Shown: positions 34,245 to 43,425 of the stretch, one piece after another | Numbering within the stretch: position 1 is the stretch's first letter | Layout of the letters: each line of letters opens with the position of its first letter | DNA from: Mycobacterium sp. NAZ190054 | GTDB taxonomy: Bacteria > Actinomycetota > Actinomycetes > Mycobacteriales > Mycobacteriaceae | DNA length: 53,286 nucleotides | Direction: 5' to 3' | NCBI RefSeq assembly: GCF_001545925.1 | Contig: NZ_LMVQ01000445.1 | Coordinates: forward strand, 1-53,286 | Notes under the pieces: generated by a model | Databases searched by the model: none | Told to the model about the DNA's origin: nothing | Seen by the model: the letters and a program-made list of their open reading frames with translations, nothing else | Made by a program: the position numbers and the translations under genes

Positions 34245-35420
34245 ATGATGATGGCTAGTTGGGCCGGAAATCCGTCATTCGATCTGTTCCAGTTGCCCGA
34301 GGAGCATCAGGAACTGCGATCGGCGATCCGTGCGCTGGCGGAGAAGGAGATCGCTCCGCACGCCGCCGACGTCGACGAGAATTCGCGATTCCCGCAGGAG
34401 GCGCTCGACGCGCTCGTCGCGTCGGGCTTCAACGCGGTGCACGTCCCCGAGGAGTTCGGCGGCCAGGGTGCCGACTCAATGGCGGCGTGCATCGTCATCG
34501 AGGAGGTGGCCCGCGTAGACGCCTCGGCGTCGTTGATCCCGGCGGTCAACAAGCTCGGCACGATGGGGCTGATCCTGCGCGGCTCGGATGAGCTGAAGAA
34601 GCAGGTGCTGCCGTCGGTCGCCTCCGGCGAGGCGATGGCGTCCTACGCTTTGTCCGAGCGTGAGGCCGGCAGCGACGCGGCGGCGATGCGCACCCGCGCC
34701 AAGGCCGACGGCGACACCTGGATCCTCAACGGCGCCAAATGCTGGATCACCAACGGCGGCAAGTCGTCTTGGTACACGGTGATGGCGGTGACCGATCCCG
34801 ACAAGGGCGCCAACGGCATCTCGGCGTTCATGGTCCACATCGACGACGAGGGCTTCACCATCGGGCCCAAGGAGCGCAAGCTCGGCATCAAGGGCTCGCC
34901 GACCACCGAGCTGTACTTCGAGAACTGCCGCATCCCGGGTGACCGGATCATCGGTGAGCCGGGCACCGGGTTCAAGACCGCGCTGGCGACGCTGGACCAC
35001 ACCCGTCCGACCATCGGTGCGCAGGCCGTGGGCATCGCGCAGGGCGCGCTGGACGCCGCGCTCGAATATGTGAAGGACCGCAAGCAGTTCGGCAAGCCGA
35101 TCAGCGATTTCCAGGCTGTGCAGTTCATGCTCGCCGACATGGCGATGAAGGTCGAAGCGGCCCGGTTGATGGTGTACTCGGCGGCGGCGCGTGCCGAGCG
35201 CGGCGAGGGCAACCTCGGGTTCATCTCGGCGGCGTCGAAGTGCCTGGCCTCGGACGTCGCGATGGAGGTGACCACTGACGCGGTGCAGCTGTTCGGCGGC
35301 GCCGGCTACACCGTCGACTTCCCGGTCGAGCGGATGATGCGCGACGCGAAGATCACCCAGATCTACGAGGGCACCAATCAGATTCAGCGCGTGGTGATGA
35401 GCCGCGCCCTGCTGAAGTGA
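34245..35420 (+). CDS. fadE25: Acyl-CoA dehydrogenase FadE25
   Basis: The protein (391 residues; 389 if the third of three consecutive ATGs at 34251 is used, which has the better spacing from AAGGAG) follows the acyl-CoA dehydrogenase plan: helical N-domain, beta-domain with ASYALSEREAGSDAAAMRTR and KCWITNGGKSSWYTVM, and C-domain with DRKQFGKPISDFQAVQFMLA, TTDAVQLFGGAGYTVDFPVE and the catalytic-Glu segment IYEGTNQIQRVV. It oxidises acyl-CoA at the alpha-beta bond with FAD. Sequence and position next to purE fit M. tuberculosis FadE25. The substrate is not known from sequence. Confidence 0.93.
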   Translation: MMMASWAGNPSFDLFQLPEEHQELRSAIRALAEKEIAPHAADVDENSRFPQEALDALVASGFNAVHVPEEFGGQGADSMAACIVIEEVARVDASASLIPAVNKLGTMGLILRGSDELKKQVLPSVASGEAMASYALSEREAGSDAAAMRTRAKADGDTWILNGAKCWITNGGKSSWYTVMAVTDPDKGANGISAFMVHIDDEGFTIGPKERKLGIKGSPTTELYFENCRIPGDRIIGEPGTGFKTALATLDHTRPTIGAQAVGIAQGALDAALEYVKDRKQFGKPISDFQAVQFMLADMAMKVEAARLMVYSAAARAERGEGNLGFISAASKCLASDVAMEVTTDAVQLFGGAGYTVDFPVERMMRDAKITQIYEGTNQIQRVVMSRALLK

Positions 35421-35431
35421 GCTGACCGCGG

Positions 35432-35482
35432 GCGTGCACCCACGGTAGTTCTCGCCCCGGGGGCACTACCGTGGGTGCACGC
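35432..35482. terminator. Perfect 18-bp inverted repeat between convergent fadE25 and birA
   Basis: The arms 35432-35449 and 35465-35482 are exactly complementary around a 15-base loop. It sits 12 bases after the fadE25 stop and 34 bases from the birA stop, so it can serve as a bidirectional terminator. A degenerate copy of the same sequence occurs at about 44,522-44,575. Confidence 0.7.
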
Positions 35483-35515
35483 TCGCGAAAGGCGCGCTCG
35501 CGAAAACTCCGCGCG

Positions 35516-36343
35516 TCACTCGGCGGGACGCACGTGCGTGATGTCGCCGGCCGACACCGTCACCGTCGAGCCGCTGTCGTCGATGAGCAACCGGCCCGCG
35601 TCGTCGATTCCTGTTGCGACGCCGACGATCTCGGTGTCGCCGGGCAGCAGCGCACGCACCCGGGTGCCGATCGTCGTGCTGACGCCGCGGTAGTCGGCGG
35701 TCAACGCGGCGTCGGCGGTGCGCCAGCGACGCAGCTGTACGGCGAGCTCCCGCAGCACCGCCGCCGCGAGCGCGGTGCGGTCGGCATCGTGACCGAGCAT
35801 CGCCAGCGACACCGCGTTCGGGTCGGGAAGTTCGTCGGCGGTCAGGCTCACATTGAGGCCCAGGCCGACGACGATCACCGGCGCGGACACCTCGGCGAGG
35901 ATGCCCGCCAATTTCCCACTGCCGACCAGGATGTCGTTGGGCCACTTGACTCCTGCGTCGACACCGAAGCCGTCCCGAACCACCCGCGCGACCGCGAGGC
36001 CGGTCAGCAGCGGCAGCCACCCCCACCGGTCCGCCGCGACGCCGGTGGTGTCCACGCCGACGGACATCGAGATCTGCGAGCGGGCCGGCGCCGACCAGTT
36101 TCGGCCATGCCGCCCCCGTCCGGCCGCCTGGTACTCGGCGAACAGCACCGCACCGGCGATGTCCTCGCCCGCCGCAGCCCGGGCGATCAGATCGGCGTTC
36201 GTCGACCCGGTCTCCTCGACCACGTCGACGCGCCGCCATCCGGTATCGGAAATGGCGGCGCGGAGTTGGTCGATGTTCAGTGGTGGACGGTGAGGTGCGG
36301 GCACGGCGTCGAGGGTAGCGCCGTGCCCGCATCGCAGGGTCAC
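35516..36343 (-). CDS. birA: Biotin-[acetyl-CoA-carboxylase] ligase
   Basis: The protein (275 residues) has the biotin protein ligase motifs VEETGSTNADLIARA, AEYQAAGRGRHGRNWSAPA (biotinyl-AMP-binding GRGRxGRxW loop) and GVKWPNDILVGSGKLAGILA, then the small C-terminal SH3-like domain. It attaches biotin to acyl-CoA carboxylases. There is no N-terminal DNA-binding domain, so it is a class I enzyme without repressor function. The GTG at 36343 overlaps the stop of the aspartic protease gene (GTGA); a GTG at 36304 is an alternative nearer the conserved start. Confidence 0.93.
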   Translation of the reverse strand: MTLRCGHGATLDAVPAPHRPPLNIDQLRAAISDTGWRRVDVVEETGSTNADLIARAAAGEDIAGAVLFAEYQAAGRGRHGRNWSAPARSQISMSVGVDTTGVAADRWGWLPLLTGLAVARVVRDGFGVDAGVKWPNDILVGSGKLAGILAEVSAPVIVVGLGLNVSLTADELPDPNAVSLAMLGHDADRTALAAAVLRELAVQLRRWRTADAALTADYRGVSTTIGTRVRALLPGDTEIVGVATGIDDAGRLLIDDSGSTVTVSAGDITHVRPAE

Positions 36344-38001
36344 CGGTAGTTGAACACCGTCTTGCCGTCGCCGCCGTAGTCGAAGTAGATCGAGGTCAAG
36401 CTGAACGGGAGGTACCCGGTGTTGAACTCGACCTCAGCGCCGTCCTCGCCGACATCAGGGGTGTTCGCCCTCGTGGTCCGGTAGGAGTACAGCAGCGTCT
36501 CGCCGTCGTCGGTGTAGACCGAGATCAGGGTGCCCACCGGCACACTCGTCGCTCCGCCGACCGCGCGGCTCGGGATGTTGCCGAGGATTCCGCCGGAGTC
36601 GATCCAGCCGTCGACGTCGACCATGTCGTTGTCACCGACCTGGACCTTGACGTCGGTGTTCGGCGTGCCGTCGAGTGTGACTCGAGCGGCATAAGGGTTG
36701 GGGCCCAAGATGACTCGGCGGCGACGCTCGTCGATCAGCAGGCCCCGGCCGAGCAGACCGGGCAGAGCGGCCAGCACATTGACCGTACCCGGCCCGGCCT
36801 TGGGGCCGATACCGAGCACACCGACATAATCGCCGTTGTATTCGGTGAAGTCGTAGACCGACTCCAGATCGATGATGAGTACCTCGGTCTCGTCCGAGTC
36901 GATGTCCTCGCCGACCCGAATGGTCGTGCTGTACGGGTGGTAGTAAGAACTGACGTTGCCGTCCCCGTAGCTCGCGGAGCCCTGCGGGCCGACCGGTTCC
37001 CCGATGCCTTCATAGCCGACGTAGCGGGGATCGATCACCAGGCCGTTCGAGCCGCTGTCGAGAAGGACCGGCACGCGCTCTCCGCCGTTGACCGAGATGT
37101 AGATGACCGGTTCTGTGCGAACCTGGCGGCCGTTGTACTGCATCGTGAGGTCGAGGACCTCGTAGACCAGGCCGTTGTCACGGGCGTCATGCACCAGCGT
37201 GTTGATGTCGAGCACCGCGTCGCGTGGCCCGAACCACCCGATGATCGGCATCAGCTTCTCGGCGAGTTCCATCTGATCCTGTGCGCGGATCGGCCGATAC
37301 ATGCTGTTCTCCAACCGCATTCGGATGATCGCGTTCGCGAACGGGTTGTCCAGCGTGTTGACGAACTCCTCCTGCAGACGAGCGTGGTTCTCCATCCAGC
37401 GCTCAAGGTTGGCCTGGGCGCCACCCATCAACATCTGCGGCACGATCGCGGCCAGGCCGGCGAACACGTTGCCGTCACCCCAGGTGGCCGCGCGCAGCTC
37501 CTCGCGCGCCTGCGCCAGCTGATCGATGGCCAGCTCAACGGTGTCGGTGTCGTCACCGTCGGGATCCTCGTCATCCTCGGGATCCTGCGGGTCGTCGTCG
37601 TCGTCCTCGTCGTCCTCGTCCTCGTCGTCGTCGATGGCGGTGACGGAGACCAAGGACTCGGAATCGGGCTCCCGGACACTGGACGGCACGTAGTGCGGGC
37701 CGGGTGAGGTCTCTCCGTCGTCCTCGACCTCGACCTCGACCTCGGTGTCGACGTCGGCGTCCTTGTCGGCGCCTTCGTCGTCGGAGTCGTCGTCGTTCGA
37801 GCGAACGGCACGGTCGTCGTCGTCCGTCTCCTGCGTGGGGCGGGGAGACGTGTCCTCCGAACCAGTAGCAGCGGTATTTTCGCTGCTACTGGATCCGGTG
37901 TCATCGGGTGCTGCCTGCGCGACGGCGGGGACGGCCAGTAGGATTCCTGCGGCGATTGCGGGGGAGGCGACGACGGTCGCGGCCCAGCTACTGAAATTCA
38001 T
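36340..38001 (-). CDS. PecA-like aspartic protease with Sec signal, no PE domain
   Basis: The 553-residue protein has a signal peptide (ASPAIAAGILLAVPAVAQAA) and a very acidic region of about 130 residues (long Asp/Glu runs). A helical segment follows, then an aspartic protease domain with VPVLLDSGSNGLVIDPRYVG, holding the first catalytic Asp in D-S-G-S. GVLGIGPKAGPG and a second site, DGWIDSGGILGNIPSRAV, complete the two-lobed arrangement. This matches the PecA/PE_PGRS35 protease family, which processes PE proteins at the mycobacterial surface. Here the N-terminal PE domain is replaced by a Sec signal, so export should not depend on ESX-5. It overlaps birA by four bases. Confidence 0.75.
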   Translation of the reverse strand: MNFSSWAATVVASPAIAAGILLAVPAVAQAAPDDTGSSSSENTAATGSEDTSPRPTQETDDDDRAVRSNDDDSDDEGADKDADVDTEVEVEVEDDGETSPGPHYVPSSVREPDSESLVSVTAIDDDEDEDDEDDDDDPQDPEDDEDPDGDDTDTVELAIDQLAQAREELRAATWGDGNVFAGLAAIVPQMLMGGAQANLERWMENHARLQEEFVNTLDNPFANAIIRMRLENSMYRPIRAQDQMELAEKLMPIIGWFGPRDAVLDINTLVHDARDNGLVYEVLDLTMQYNGRQVRTEPVIYISVNGGERVPVLLDSGSNGLVIDPRYVGYEGIGEPVGPQGSASYGDGNVSSYYHPYSTTIRVGEDIDSDETEVLIIDLESVYDFTEYNGDYVGVLGIGPKAGPGTVNVLAALPGLLGRGLLIDERRRRVILGPNPYAARVTLDGTPNTDVKVQVGDNDMVDVDGWIDSGGILGNIPSRAVGGATSVPVGTLISVYTDDGETLLYSYRTTRANTPDVGEDGAEVEFNTGYLPFSLTSIYFDYGGDGKTVFNYR

Positions 38002-38327
38002 GCGCGAAGTAGATCACGAGCATCGCCCGTTTACTGACGTCTACGTAAACGTTGGCGAAACGTTCGGTCAACAGGAATCAGGACAGAAATGACACCTGCT
38101 TTTCCAGTCTCTACCAGAAGAAAATTCGGTCACCACCGATGCTGGGTGCTGGCTGAAAGGAGGCTGGCAAATGCGCCTCGTCTGTCGGCAGCCGGCAGCC
38201 TGGTTTGCCTGCGTCAGCGTGTCCGGAAAGTGCAAATCTGCATACCGGTGATGCGAAACCCGACAGGGTGCGATGCGCTACTTCGGCGGGTTGCTTTCGC
38301 TATCCGGCCCGTCGGGAATGGCGCAGG
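38002..38327. other. Intergenic upstream of the aspartic protease gene
   Basis: About 325 bases with lower G+C than the flanks. It should hold the promoter of the protease gene. The motif AAACGTT occurs twice, 13 bases apart, near 38,050. No gene was recognised. Confidence 0.4.
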
Positions 38328-38657
38328 CTAAGGGCGAGGAAGCGTGGCCTCGGACGGGTCGACCGCCTCAAAGCTTTGCGAGCGCACGGCGTGCTCGGCC
38401 GTCGCCCGGTTGAGCGCATCGAAGCCCGATACGAACGCGACCATCGCCGCCAGCGCCCACAGGTTTCCGAACGCCCACTCCCACGTGGTGGTGGTCGGCG
38501 CGGTCACCAACCAGAACGCGGCGATGGTGATCAGCAGATAACCGCTGAAGACCCCGCATCGGCCGGCCGAGCTGGCCAGCCATCCGGGGTGGCGACGGTT
38601 GTGCAGATGCCAGGCCGACAACGCTACGACGATCGCCACCGCGGTGATGGTCTCCAT
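38328..38657 (-). CDS. Small membrane protein, tandem paralogue A
   Basis: 109 residues, with three hydrophobic segments. ATG at 38657 follows GGGAG. Shared with its neighbour at 38921-39250: LSAWHLHNRRHPGW, TAPTTTTWEWAFGNLWALAA and ALNRATAEHA. Family unknown to me. The equal length and alignable sequence show a tandem duplication. Confidence 0.7.
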   Translation of the reverse strand: METITAVAIVVALSAWHLHNRRHPGWLASSAGRCGVFSGYLLITIAAFWLVTAPTTTTWEWAFGNLWALAAMVAFVSGFDALNRATAEHAVRSQSFEAVDPSEATLPRP

Positions 38658-38920
38658 TGGCCGCTCCCTACCGACGCTGCCCCGCCTCTTCGCCAGACGC
38701 GGAACACATTTGCCAGATCTGGCAGCGGCCGACACGTGCCGAGTGGGCACGCGAAAGTCGAGAACAGCCTGGTGGAAACAAACGATAAGGTCAGGATTAC
38801 TTGTTCGTCAACAACACGTAATAAATCAGAGCTTCGGTTTGGTCCCGCCGCCACTTCGCTGAATCGTCACGTTCGCGCCGTTTTTCAATCAGAGAGGCGG
38901 AAGTGGCGCCTGTGGCGATT

Positions 38921-39250
38921 TCAGTAGCGGAGGCGCCCGGTGGCCGGCTCGATCGTCTCGATCTGCACGGCCAGCTGGGCATGCTCGGCGGTGGCGCGGT
39001 TGAGGGCGTTGAAGCCGGCGACGAACGACATCACGGCGGCCAGCGCCCACGCGTTGCCCATCGCCCATTCCCATGTGGTGGCCGTCGGCGCGGTGGTCAG
39101 CCAGTAGGTCGCGACCGCGACGAGGGGATACCCGCAGCGGATGAAGAAACGGCCGTCCGCACTGGCCTGCCAGCCCGGGTGGCGCCGGTTGTACAGGTGC
39201 CAGGCACTCAACCCGACGATGACCGCGATCGCGGCGGTGGTCGACAACAT
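38921..39250 (-). CDS. Small membrane protein, tandem paralogue B
   Basis: 109 residues with three hydrophobic segments; ATG at 39250 is preceded by GAGGAGGG. It shares LSAWHLYNRRHPGW, TTAPTATTWEWAMGNAWALA and the Asn-Arg-Ala-Thr-Ala-Glu-His-Ala end with paralogue A. The conserved WEW and NRRHPGW motifs suggest a common ligand or partner. Function unknown. Confidence 0.7.
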   Translation of the reverse strand: MLSTTAAIAVIVGLSAWHLYNRRHPGWQASADGRFFIRCGYPLVAVATYWLTTAPTATTWEWAMGNAWALAAVMSFVAGFNALNRATAEHAQLAVQIETIEPATGRLRY

Positions 39251-39382
39251 CGACAGCCCTCCTCGCGCTGAGGCTCCTCTGCTGGTTGAAAGGGCCCGAC
39301 TTAGCCAAAACCGTCCTAGTCCGGCACCGAAAAGTATCCGTGGTCATTCTGTGAACAGCGTGAGGCTACGGGAACGATATGG

Positions 39383-40093
39383 TCACAGACTGATACGAGT
39401 CAATTTCTCGGATTCCCGCCTGCGTTCGACCTGCGTGGGATCCGGGTTTGCCACCAACACCAGTGACGCGCCGACCACGTACAACGCGATCAGCCGCTCG
39501 ACCACGTCGTCCGCGGTCTCCCATCGCGCCGCCGACAACACCCGGTCCTCACCGGTGAGACCCTGGTCGGCCGCGGAGGCCTGCGCCGCGGCCAGCACGT
39601 CGTCGACCGACCGGCCCTCCAGCGCCGCGCCGGGGCTGCGCTCCGGCACGATCTGGTCGCCGTGCACCCGCACCGCCGTCGCATAGTCGGTCAGCCCGAC
39701 GGGCAGGTCCGGCACCGGCTTGCCGAACGGATCCAGCGACAGCACCGCGACCTCACCGACACCCACCGCGGCATCGGCGTCGTCGATGCGGTCCGCGGTG
39801 CACAGCGCGATATCGGCCTCCCCGCCGAAGACCGCTTCCGCGCCGATCCACCAGATCCCGAACAGCACCGCGGTGGTCTGCCAGTGCGCGGGCAGCAGCA
39901 CCGCCACCCGGCTGCCCGGCACCGCACCGAGTTCGTCGCGCAGCAGATTGCCGGTCTTGGCCGCCCAATTGGCCAGCGTCGCCGTCGAGAGCTCGATGCG
40001 CTCACCGGTGGCGTCGTCGTAGTAGGTGATGCGCGGACCGGCCGGATTGGCGGCCATCAACGGGTCCAGGATCGCCGAACTGAGATTCGTCAT
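39383..40093 (-). CDS. TIGR03089-family protein (AMP-ligase-like N-terminal fragment fold)
   Basis: The 236-residue protein resembles the N-terminal part of acyl-CoA synthetases (ITYYDDATGERIELSTATLA, VAVLLPAHWQTTAVLFGIWW) but is too short to hold the adenylation core. It matches the actinobacterial TIGR03089 family, which lies beside LCP genes in mycobacteria. The start ATG at 40093 is one base beyond the LCP stop, so the two genes form an operon. Role unknown. Confidence 0.8.
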   Translation of the reverse strand: MTNLSSAILDPLMAANPAGPRITYYDDATGERIELSTATLANWAAKTGNLLRDELGAVPGSRVAVLLPAHWQTTAVLFGIWWIGAEAVFGGEADIALCTADRIDDADAAVGVGEVAVLSLDPFGKPVPDLPVGLTDYATAVRVHGDQIVPERSPGAALEGRSVDDVLAAAQASAADQGLTGEDRVLSAARWETADDVVERLIALYVVGASLVLVANPDPTQVERRRESEKLTRISL

Positions 40094-40094
40094 C

Positions 40095-41576
40095 TCAGTT
40101 GACACACGCCGGGTCGTCGGAGCCCGCCGTCAGGATCGGCGCCGGCGCCGGCGCCGCCTCGCCCGCGCCGGGGAGCATTCCCGACGCGGACGGGTCGCCG
40201 CTCATCAGCGTCACGTCGCTGCCGTCGAGTCCCGCGCCGGGGCCGGTGTAGTCGGCGGACAGCACCACCCGCACCGTGCCCGGCGGCACCTCGGCGTTCT
40301 CGACGACGGGCAGCCCGCCCAGCTCGCGGGCGACGGCCTCGGCGCCGAGGTCGTCGGTCTGGGCGACCTGCACCTCGGTCTCCGCCACCCTGACGCCCTC
40401 GTTGTTGCCGACGTGCCCTTCTTTGAAGCCCTTGCCGGACAACACATGTGACACGGCGGCGGCCAGTCCGTTGATGTCGGTGTCGTTGAGCACCTCGACC
40501 GTGGTCTTGTCGTTGCTGTAGGCCAGCTCCTCGGTCTTACCCTGTTCCTGGTCGTGCAGCAGGCCGGTCACGAAGTCCTTGACCGCAGACGGGTCCACGC
40601 GGACCACGCTCTGCATGCCGTCGTCGCTCCAGCCGGCCTCCTCGATGATCGGGATGGTCGCGAACGCGACGTTGCCGCCCGCCAGCTTCTGCAGCTGATC
40701 GACGAAATCCATGATGTCCCAACCGTCGGAGAGCACCACCGACCGCTGCACCGCGTTCTCCAGATTGTTCAGCGTGGTCGGGCTCGACAACGTCTTGCTG
40801 GAGATCACCTCGTGCGCCATCGACGCCATCACCGCCTGCTGGCGGGCCACCCGGTCCAGGTCTCCGCGCGGTAGGTCGTGGCGCTGACGGACGAAACTCA
40901 ATGCCTGCGCACCGTTGAGCTTCTGCCAGCCGGCGGGAAAGTCGGCGCCCGAAAGTGGTTCGTACACAGGAGCGTTCAGGCAGACGTCGACACCGCCGAG
41001 CGCGTCGGTGATCAGTGCGAAGCCGAGCAGGCCGATCTCGGCGTAGTGGTCGACCGTCACGCCGGTCAGGTTCGCGACGGTCTTGATCAGCTCTTCACGG
41101 CCGGCCGCGGTGGCCTCCGGCTCGGCCACGGCCGGATCCTCGCCCTGCTGCTCGACGAGCTGCTTCATCTTCTCCAGGTGCACCGAACCGTAGACCCCGT
41201 TGATCTTCATCTTCCCGATGCCGGGCGCCTCGACGTAGGAGTCGCGCGGGATCGAGATGGCCGTCGCGGACTCCCCGTTGTTCGGGATGCGGATCAGGAT
41301 GATCGTGTCGGTGTTGGTCGACACCTCGTCCCCGGCGCGCAGCATGGCGCGCTCTTCGTCGCTGAGCGGGTTGCCGTGCGCGTCGGTGCGGCTGTCGGAA
41401 CCGACCAGCAGGATGTCGATCGCGCCGTCGTCGCCGCCCTCGCCGAGGGCGATCGGGTTGATGTGATTGATGCCCGACTCGAACGAGCGGATCTTGCCCC
41501 ACGCGACGCCGGTGCCGATGACGACGATGACTGCCACGGCCACGGAAATGGCACGGACCAGGTGAGCAGCAGGCAT
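40095..41576 (-). CDS. LytR-CpsA-Psr (LCP) family ligase with LytR_C domain
   Basis: The 493-residue protein has an N-terminal membrane anchor (about 5-27) and an LCP domain with DILLVGSDSRTDAHG, ISIPRDSYVEAPGIGKMKIN, IGLLGFALITDALGGVDVCL and LSFVRQRHDLPRGDLDRVAR; the Arg and Asp residues that bind the polyprenyl diphosphate are present. A LytR_C domain follows (TTVEVLNDTDINGLAAAVSH). LCP proteins transfer lipid-linked glycans to peptidoglycan; in mycobacteria they attach arabinogalactan. Its gene is divergent from rmlD, whose product builds the rhamnose of the linker unit. It could also attach the acidic polymer (speculation). Confidence 0.9.
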   Translation of the reverse strand: MPAAHLVRAISVAVAVIVVIGTGVAWGKIRSFESGINHINPIALGEGGDDGAIDILLVGSDSRTDAHGNPLSDEERAMLRAGDEVSTNTDTIILIRIPNNGESATAISIPRDSYVEAPGIGKMKINGVYGSVHLEKMKQLVEQQGEDPAVAEPEATAAGREELIKTVANLTGVTVDHYAEIGLLGFALITDALGGVDVCLNAPVYEPLSGADFPAGWQKLNGAQALSFVRQRHDLPRGDLDRVARQQAVMASMAHEVISSKTLSSPTTLNNLENAVQRSVVLSDGWDIMDFVDQLQKLAGGNVAFATIPIIEEAGWSDDGMQSVVRVDPSAVKDFVTGLLHDQEQGKTEELAYSNDKTTVEVLNDTDINGLAAAVSHVLSGKGFKEGHVGNNEGVRVAETEVQVAQTDDLGAEAVARELGGLPVVENAEVPPGTVRVVLSADYTGPGAGLDGSDVTLMSGDPSASGMLPGAGEAAPAPAPILTAGSDDPACVN

Positions 41577-41642
41577 TTGTCCAGGCTACTGGCGAGCGGC
41601 CCGCATTCCGTGCAGCTGGAACCGGCGTGCCAAACTCGTGAC

Positions 41643-42488
41643 GTGACCGGCCGAATCGTGATTTCAGGAGCAGCCGGCCTGGTGGGCCGCGTGTTGGCAG
41701 GTCAGGCACGTCAGGCCGGCCGCGACGTGGTGGCGCTCACATCCGCGCAGTGGGACATCACCGATTCCGCCGCCGCCGAGCGTGTCATCGCCGCCGGCGA
41801 CGTCGTCGTCAACTGCGCGGCGTTCACCAAGGTCGACGTCGCCGAGTCCGAACCCGAGCGCGCCCGGGCGGTCAACGCCGTCGGCGCCGGAAACGTCGCG
41901 CACGCCTGCGCGCGGGTCGGCGCGTCGTTGATCCACCTGTCCACCGACTACGTCTTCAGCGGCGCCCAGTCGCGTCCCTACGACATCGACGACGAGACCG
42001 GGCCGCTGTCGGTGTACGGCCGCACCAAACTCGCCGGTGAGCAGGCCGTGCTGGCGGCGTTGCCCGACGCGCACGTCGTGCGCACCGCCTGGATCTACCA
42101 GGGCGGCGACGGCGCCGATTTCGCCGCGGTGATGCGCCGGGCCGCACTCGGGGACGGCACGGTCGACGTGGTCGCGGACCAGATCGGGTCGCCGACCTAC
42201 GTCGGGGATCTGTGTCAGGCGCTGCTGCAGATCGCCGACGGCGCGATCCGCGCGCCGGTGCTGCACGCCGCCAACGCCGGCGCGGTCAGCCGCTTCGAGC
42301 AGGCGCAGGCCGTCTTCGCCGAGCTCGGCCAGGACCCGTCCCGGGTGCGGCCCGTCGGCAGCGACAGGCATCCGCGACCCGCGCCGCGTCCGGCCTACTC
42401 GGCGCTGTCATCGGCGAAGTCGGCCGCGGCGGGGCTCACACCGCTGCGGCCGTGGCGTGACGCGTTGGCCGACGCGCTGGCGCGGTAG
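41643..42488 (+). CDS. rmlD: dTDP-4-dehydrorhamnose reductase
   Basis: The 281-residue short-chain reductase has GAAGLVGRVLAGQARQAG (NADP-binding), HLSTDYVFSGAQSRPYDIDD and the YGRTKLAGEQAVLA motif with catalytic Tyr and Lys. It makes dTDP-L-rhamnose for the arabinogalactan linker. GTG at 41643 is the start; the frame is open much further upstream only because it runs antisense through the LCP gene. It leads the rmlD-wbbL-manC operon. Confidence 0.93.
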   Translation: MTGRIVISGAAGLVGRVLAGQARQAGRDVVALTSAQWDITDSAAAERVIAAGDVVVNCAAFTKVDVAESEPERARAVNAVGAGNVAHACARVGASLIHLSTDYVFSGAQSRPYDIDDETGPLSVYGRTKLAGEQAVLAALPDAHVVRTAWIYQGGDGADFAAVMRRAALGDGTVDVVADQIGSPTYVGDLCQALLQIADGAIRAPVLHAANAGAVSRFEQAQAVFAELGQDPSRVRPVGSDRHPRPAPRPAYSALSSAKSAAAGLTPLRPWRDALADALAR

Positions 42489-42522
42489 TTACTCTCTACG
42501 CCGTGGAACCGGTGGTGCGTCC

Positions 42523-43398
42523 GTGAGCGACGAACTGTTTGTCGTGACGGTGACGTACTCGCCGGGCCCGCACCTGAACCGGTTCCTGGCCACGCTGTCG
42601 CACGCCACCGACCGCCCTGTGACCGTGATCATGGCCGACAACGGGTCCACCGACGGCGCACCTGAGGAGGCCGTCGAGCGCTACCCGTACGCCAAGCTGT
42701 TCCGCACCGGCGCCAACCTCGGGTACGGCACCGCCGTCAACCGGGCCGTCGCCGAATACGGGCTGACGTCCAGCTCGGACCTCTTCATCGTCGCCAACCC
42801 CGACGTGCAGTGGGGGCCGAACAGCATCGACCTGCTGCTCGAGGCCGCCGCGCGCTGGCCGCGGGCCGGGTCGCTGGGCCCGCTGATCCGCGATCCCGAC
42901 GGCGCGGTGTATCCGTCGGCCCGCGAGCTGCCGTCGGTGATCCGGGGCGGCATGCACGCCGTGGTCGGGCCGGTGTGGCCGTCGAATCCGTGGACGGCGG
43001 CCTACCGCCAGGATCGCGCCGAACCCAGCGAACGCATCGTCGGATGGCTGTCCGGATCGTGCCTGTTGCTGCGCAGTTCGGCGTTCGCCGAGATCTCCGG
43101 CTTCGACGAGCGGTACTTCATGTACATGGAGGACGTCGACCTGGGGGACCGGCTCGGCCGGGCCGGGTGGCAGAACGTGTACGTGCCGTCGGCGGAGGTG
43201 TTGCACGCCAAGGGCCATGCCACCGGCCGCGACCCCGCCCGCAACCTGGCCGCGCACCACGTCAGCACCTACACTTTTCTCGCAGATCGGTACCCGAAGT
43301 GGTGGCAGGCGCCGCTACGCTGGGCCTTTCGGGGGGCTCTGGGAGCGCGCGCGAGCGTGGTCGTGCGCAATTCCCGCCGGAAGTCTCGTGGGACGTAG
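42523..43398 (+). CDS. wbbL: Rhamnosyltransferase WbbL (GT2)
   Basis: The 291-residue GT-A enzyme has VVTVTYSPGPHLNRFLATL, MADNGSTDGAPEEAVERYPY, IVANPDVQWGPNSIDLLLEA and the late motif GFDERYFMYMEDVDLGDRLG. It adds L-rhamnose to decaprenyl-diphosphate-GlcNAc, the second step of arabinogalactan linker synthesis at the inner face of the membrane. GTG at 42523 is the start; conserved sequence begins there. It follows rmlD closely and precedes manC, the order seen in mycobacteria. Confidence 0.92.
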   Translation: MSDELFVVTVTYSPGPHLNRFLATLSHATDRPVTVIMADNGSTDGAPEEAVERYPYAKLFRTGANLGYGTAVNRAVAEYGLTSSSDLFIVANPDVQWGPNSIDLLLEAAARWPRAGSLGPLIRDPDGAVYPSARELPSVIRGGMHAVVGPVWPSNPWTAAYRQDRAEPSERIVGWLSGSCLLLRSSAFAEISGFDERYFMYMEDVDLGDRLGRAGWQNVYVPSAEVLHAKGHATGRDPARNLAAHHVSTYTFLADRYPKWWQAPLRWAFRGALGARASVVVRNSRRKSRGT

Positions 43399-43425
43399 TC
43401 GGGCACACGCGAAAGGGCGGCGCTG

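Noticed and set aside
40878..41642. Long in-frame extension upstream of rmlD
   Set aside because: It runs antisense through the LCP gene; conserved RmlD sequence starts at the GTG at 41643.
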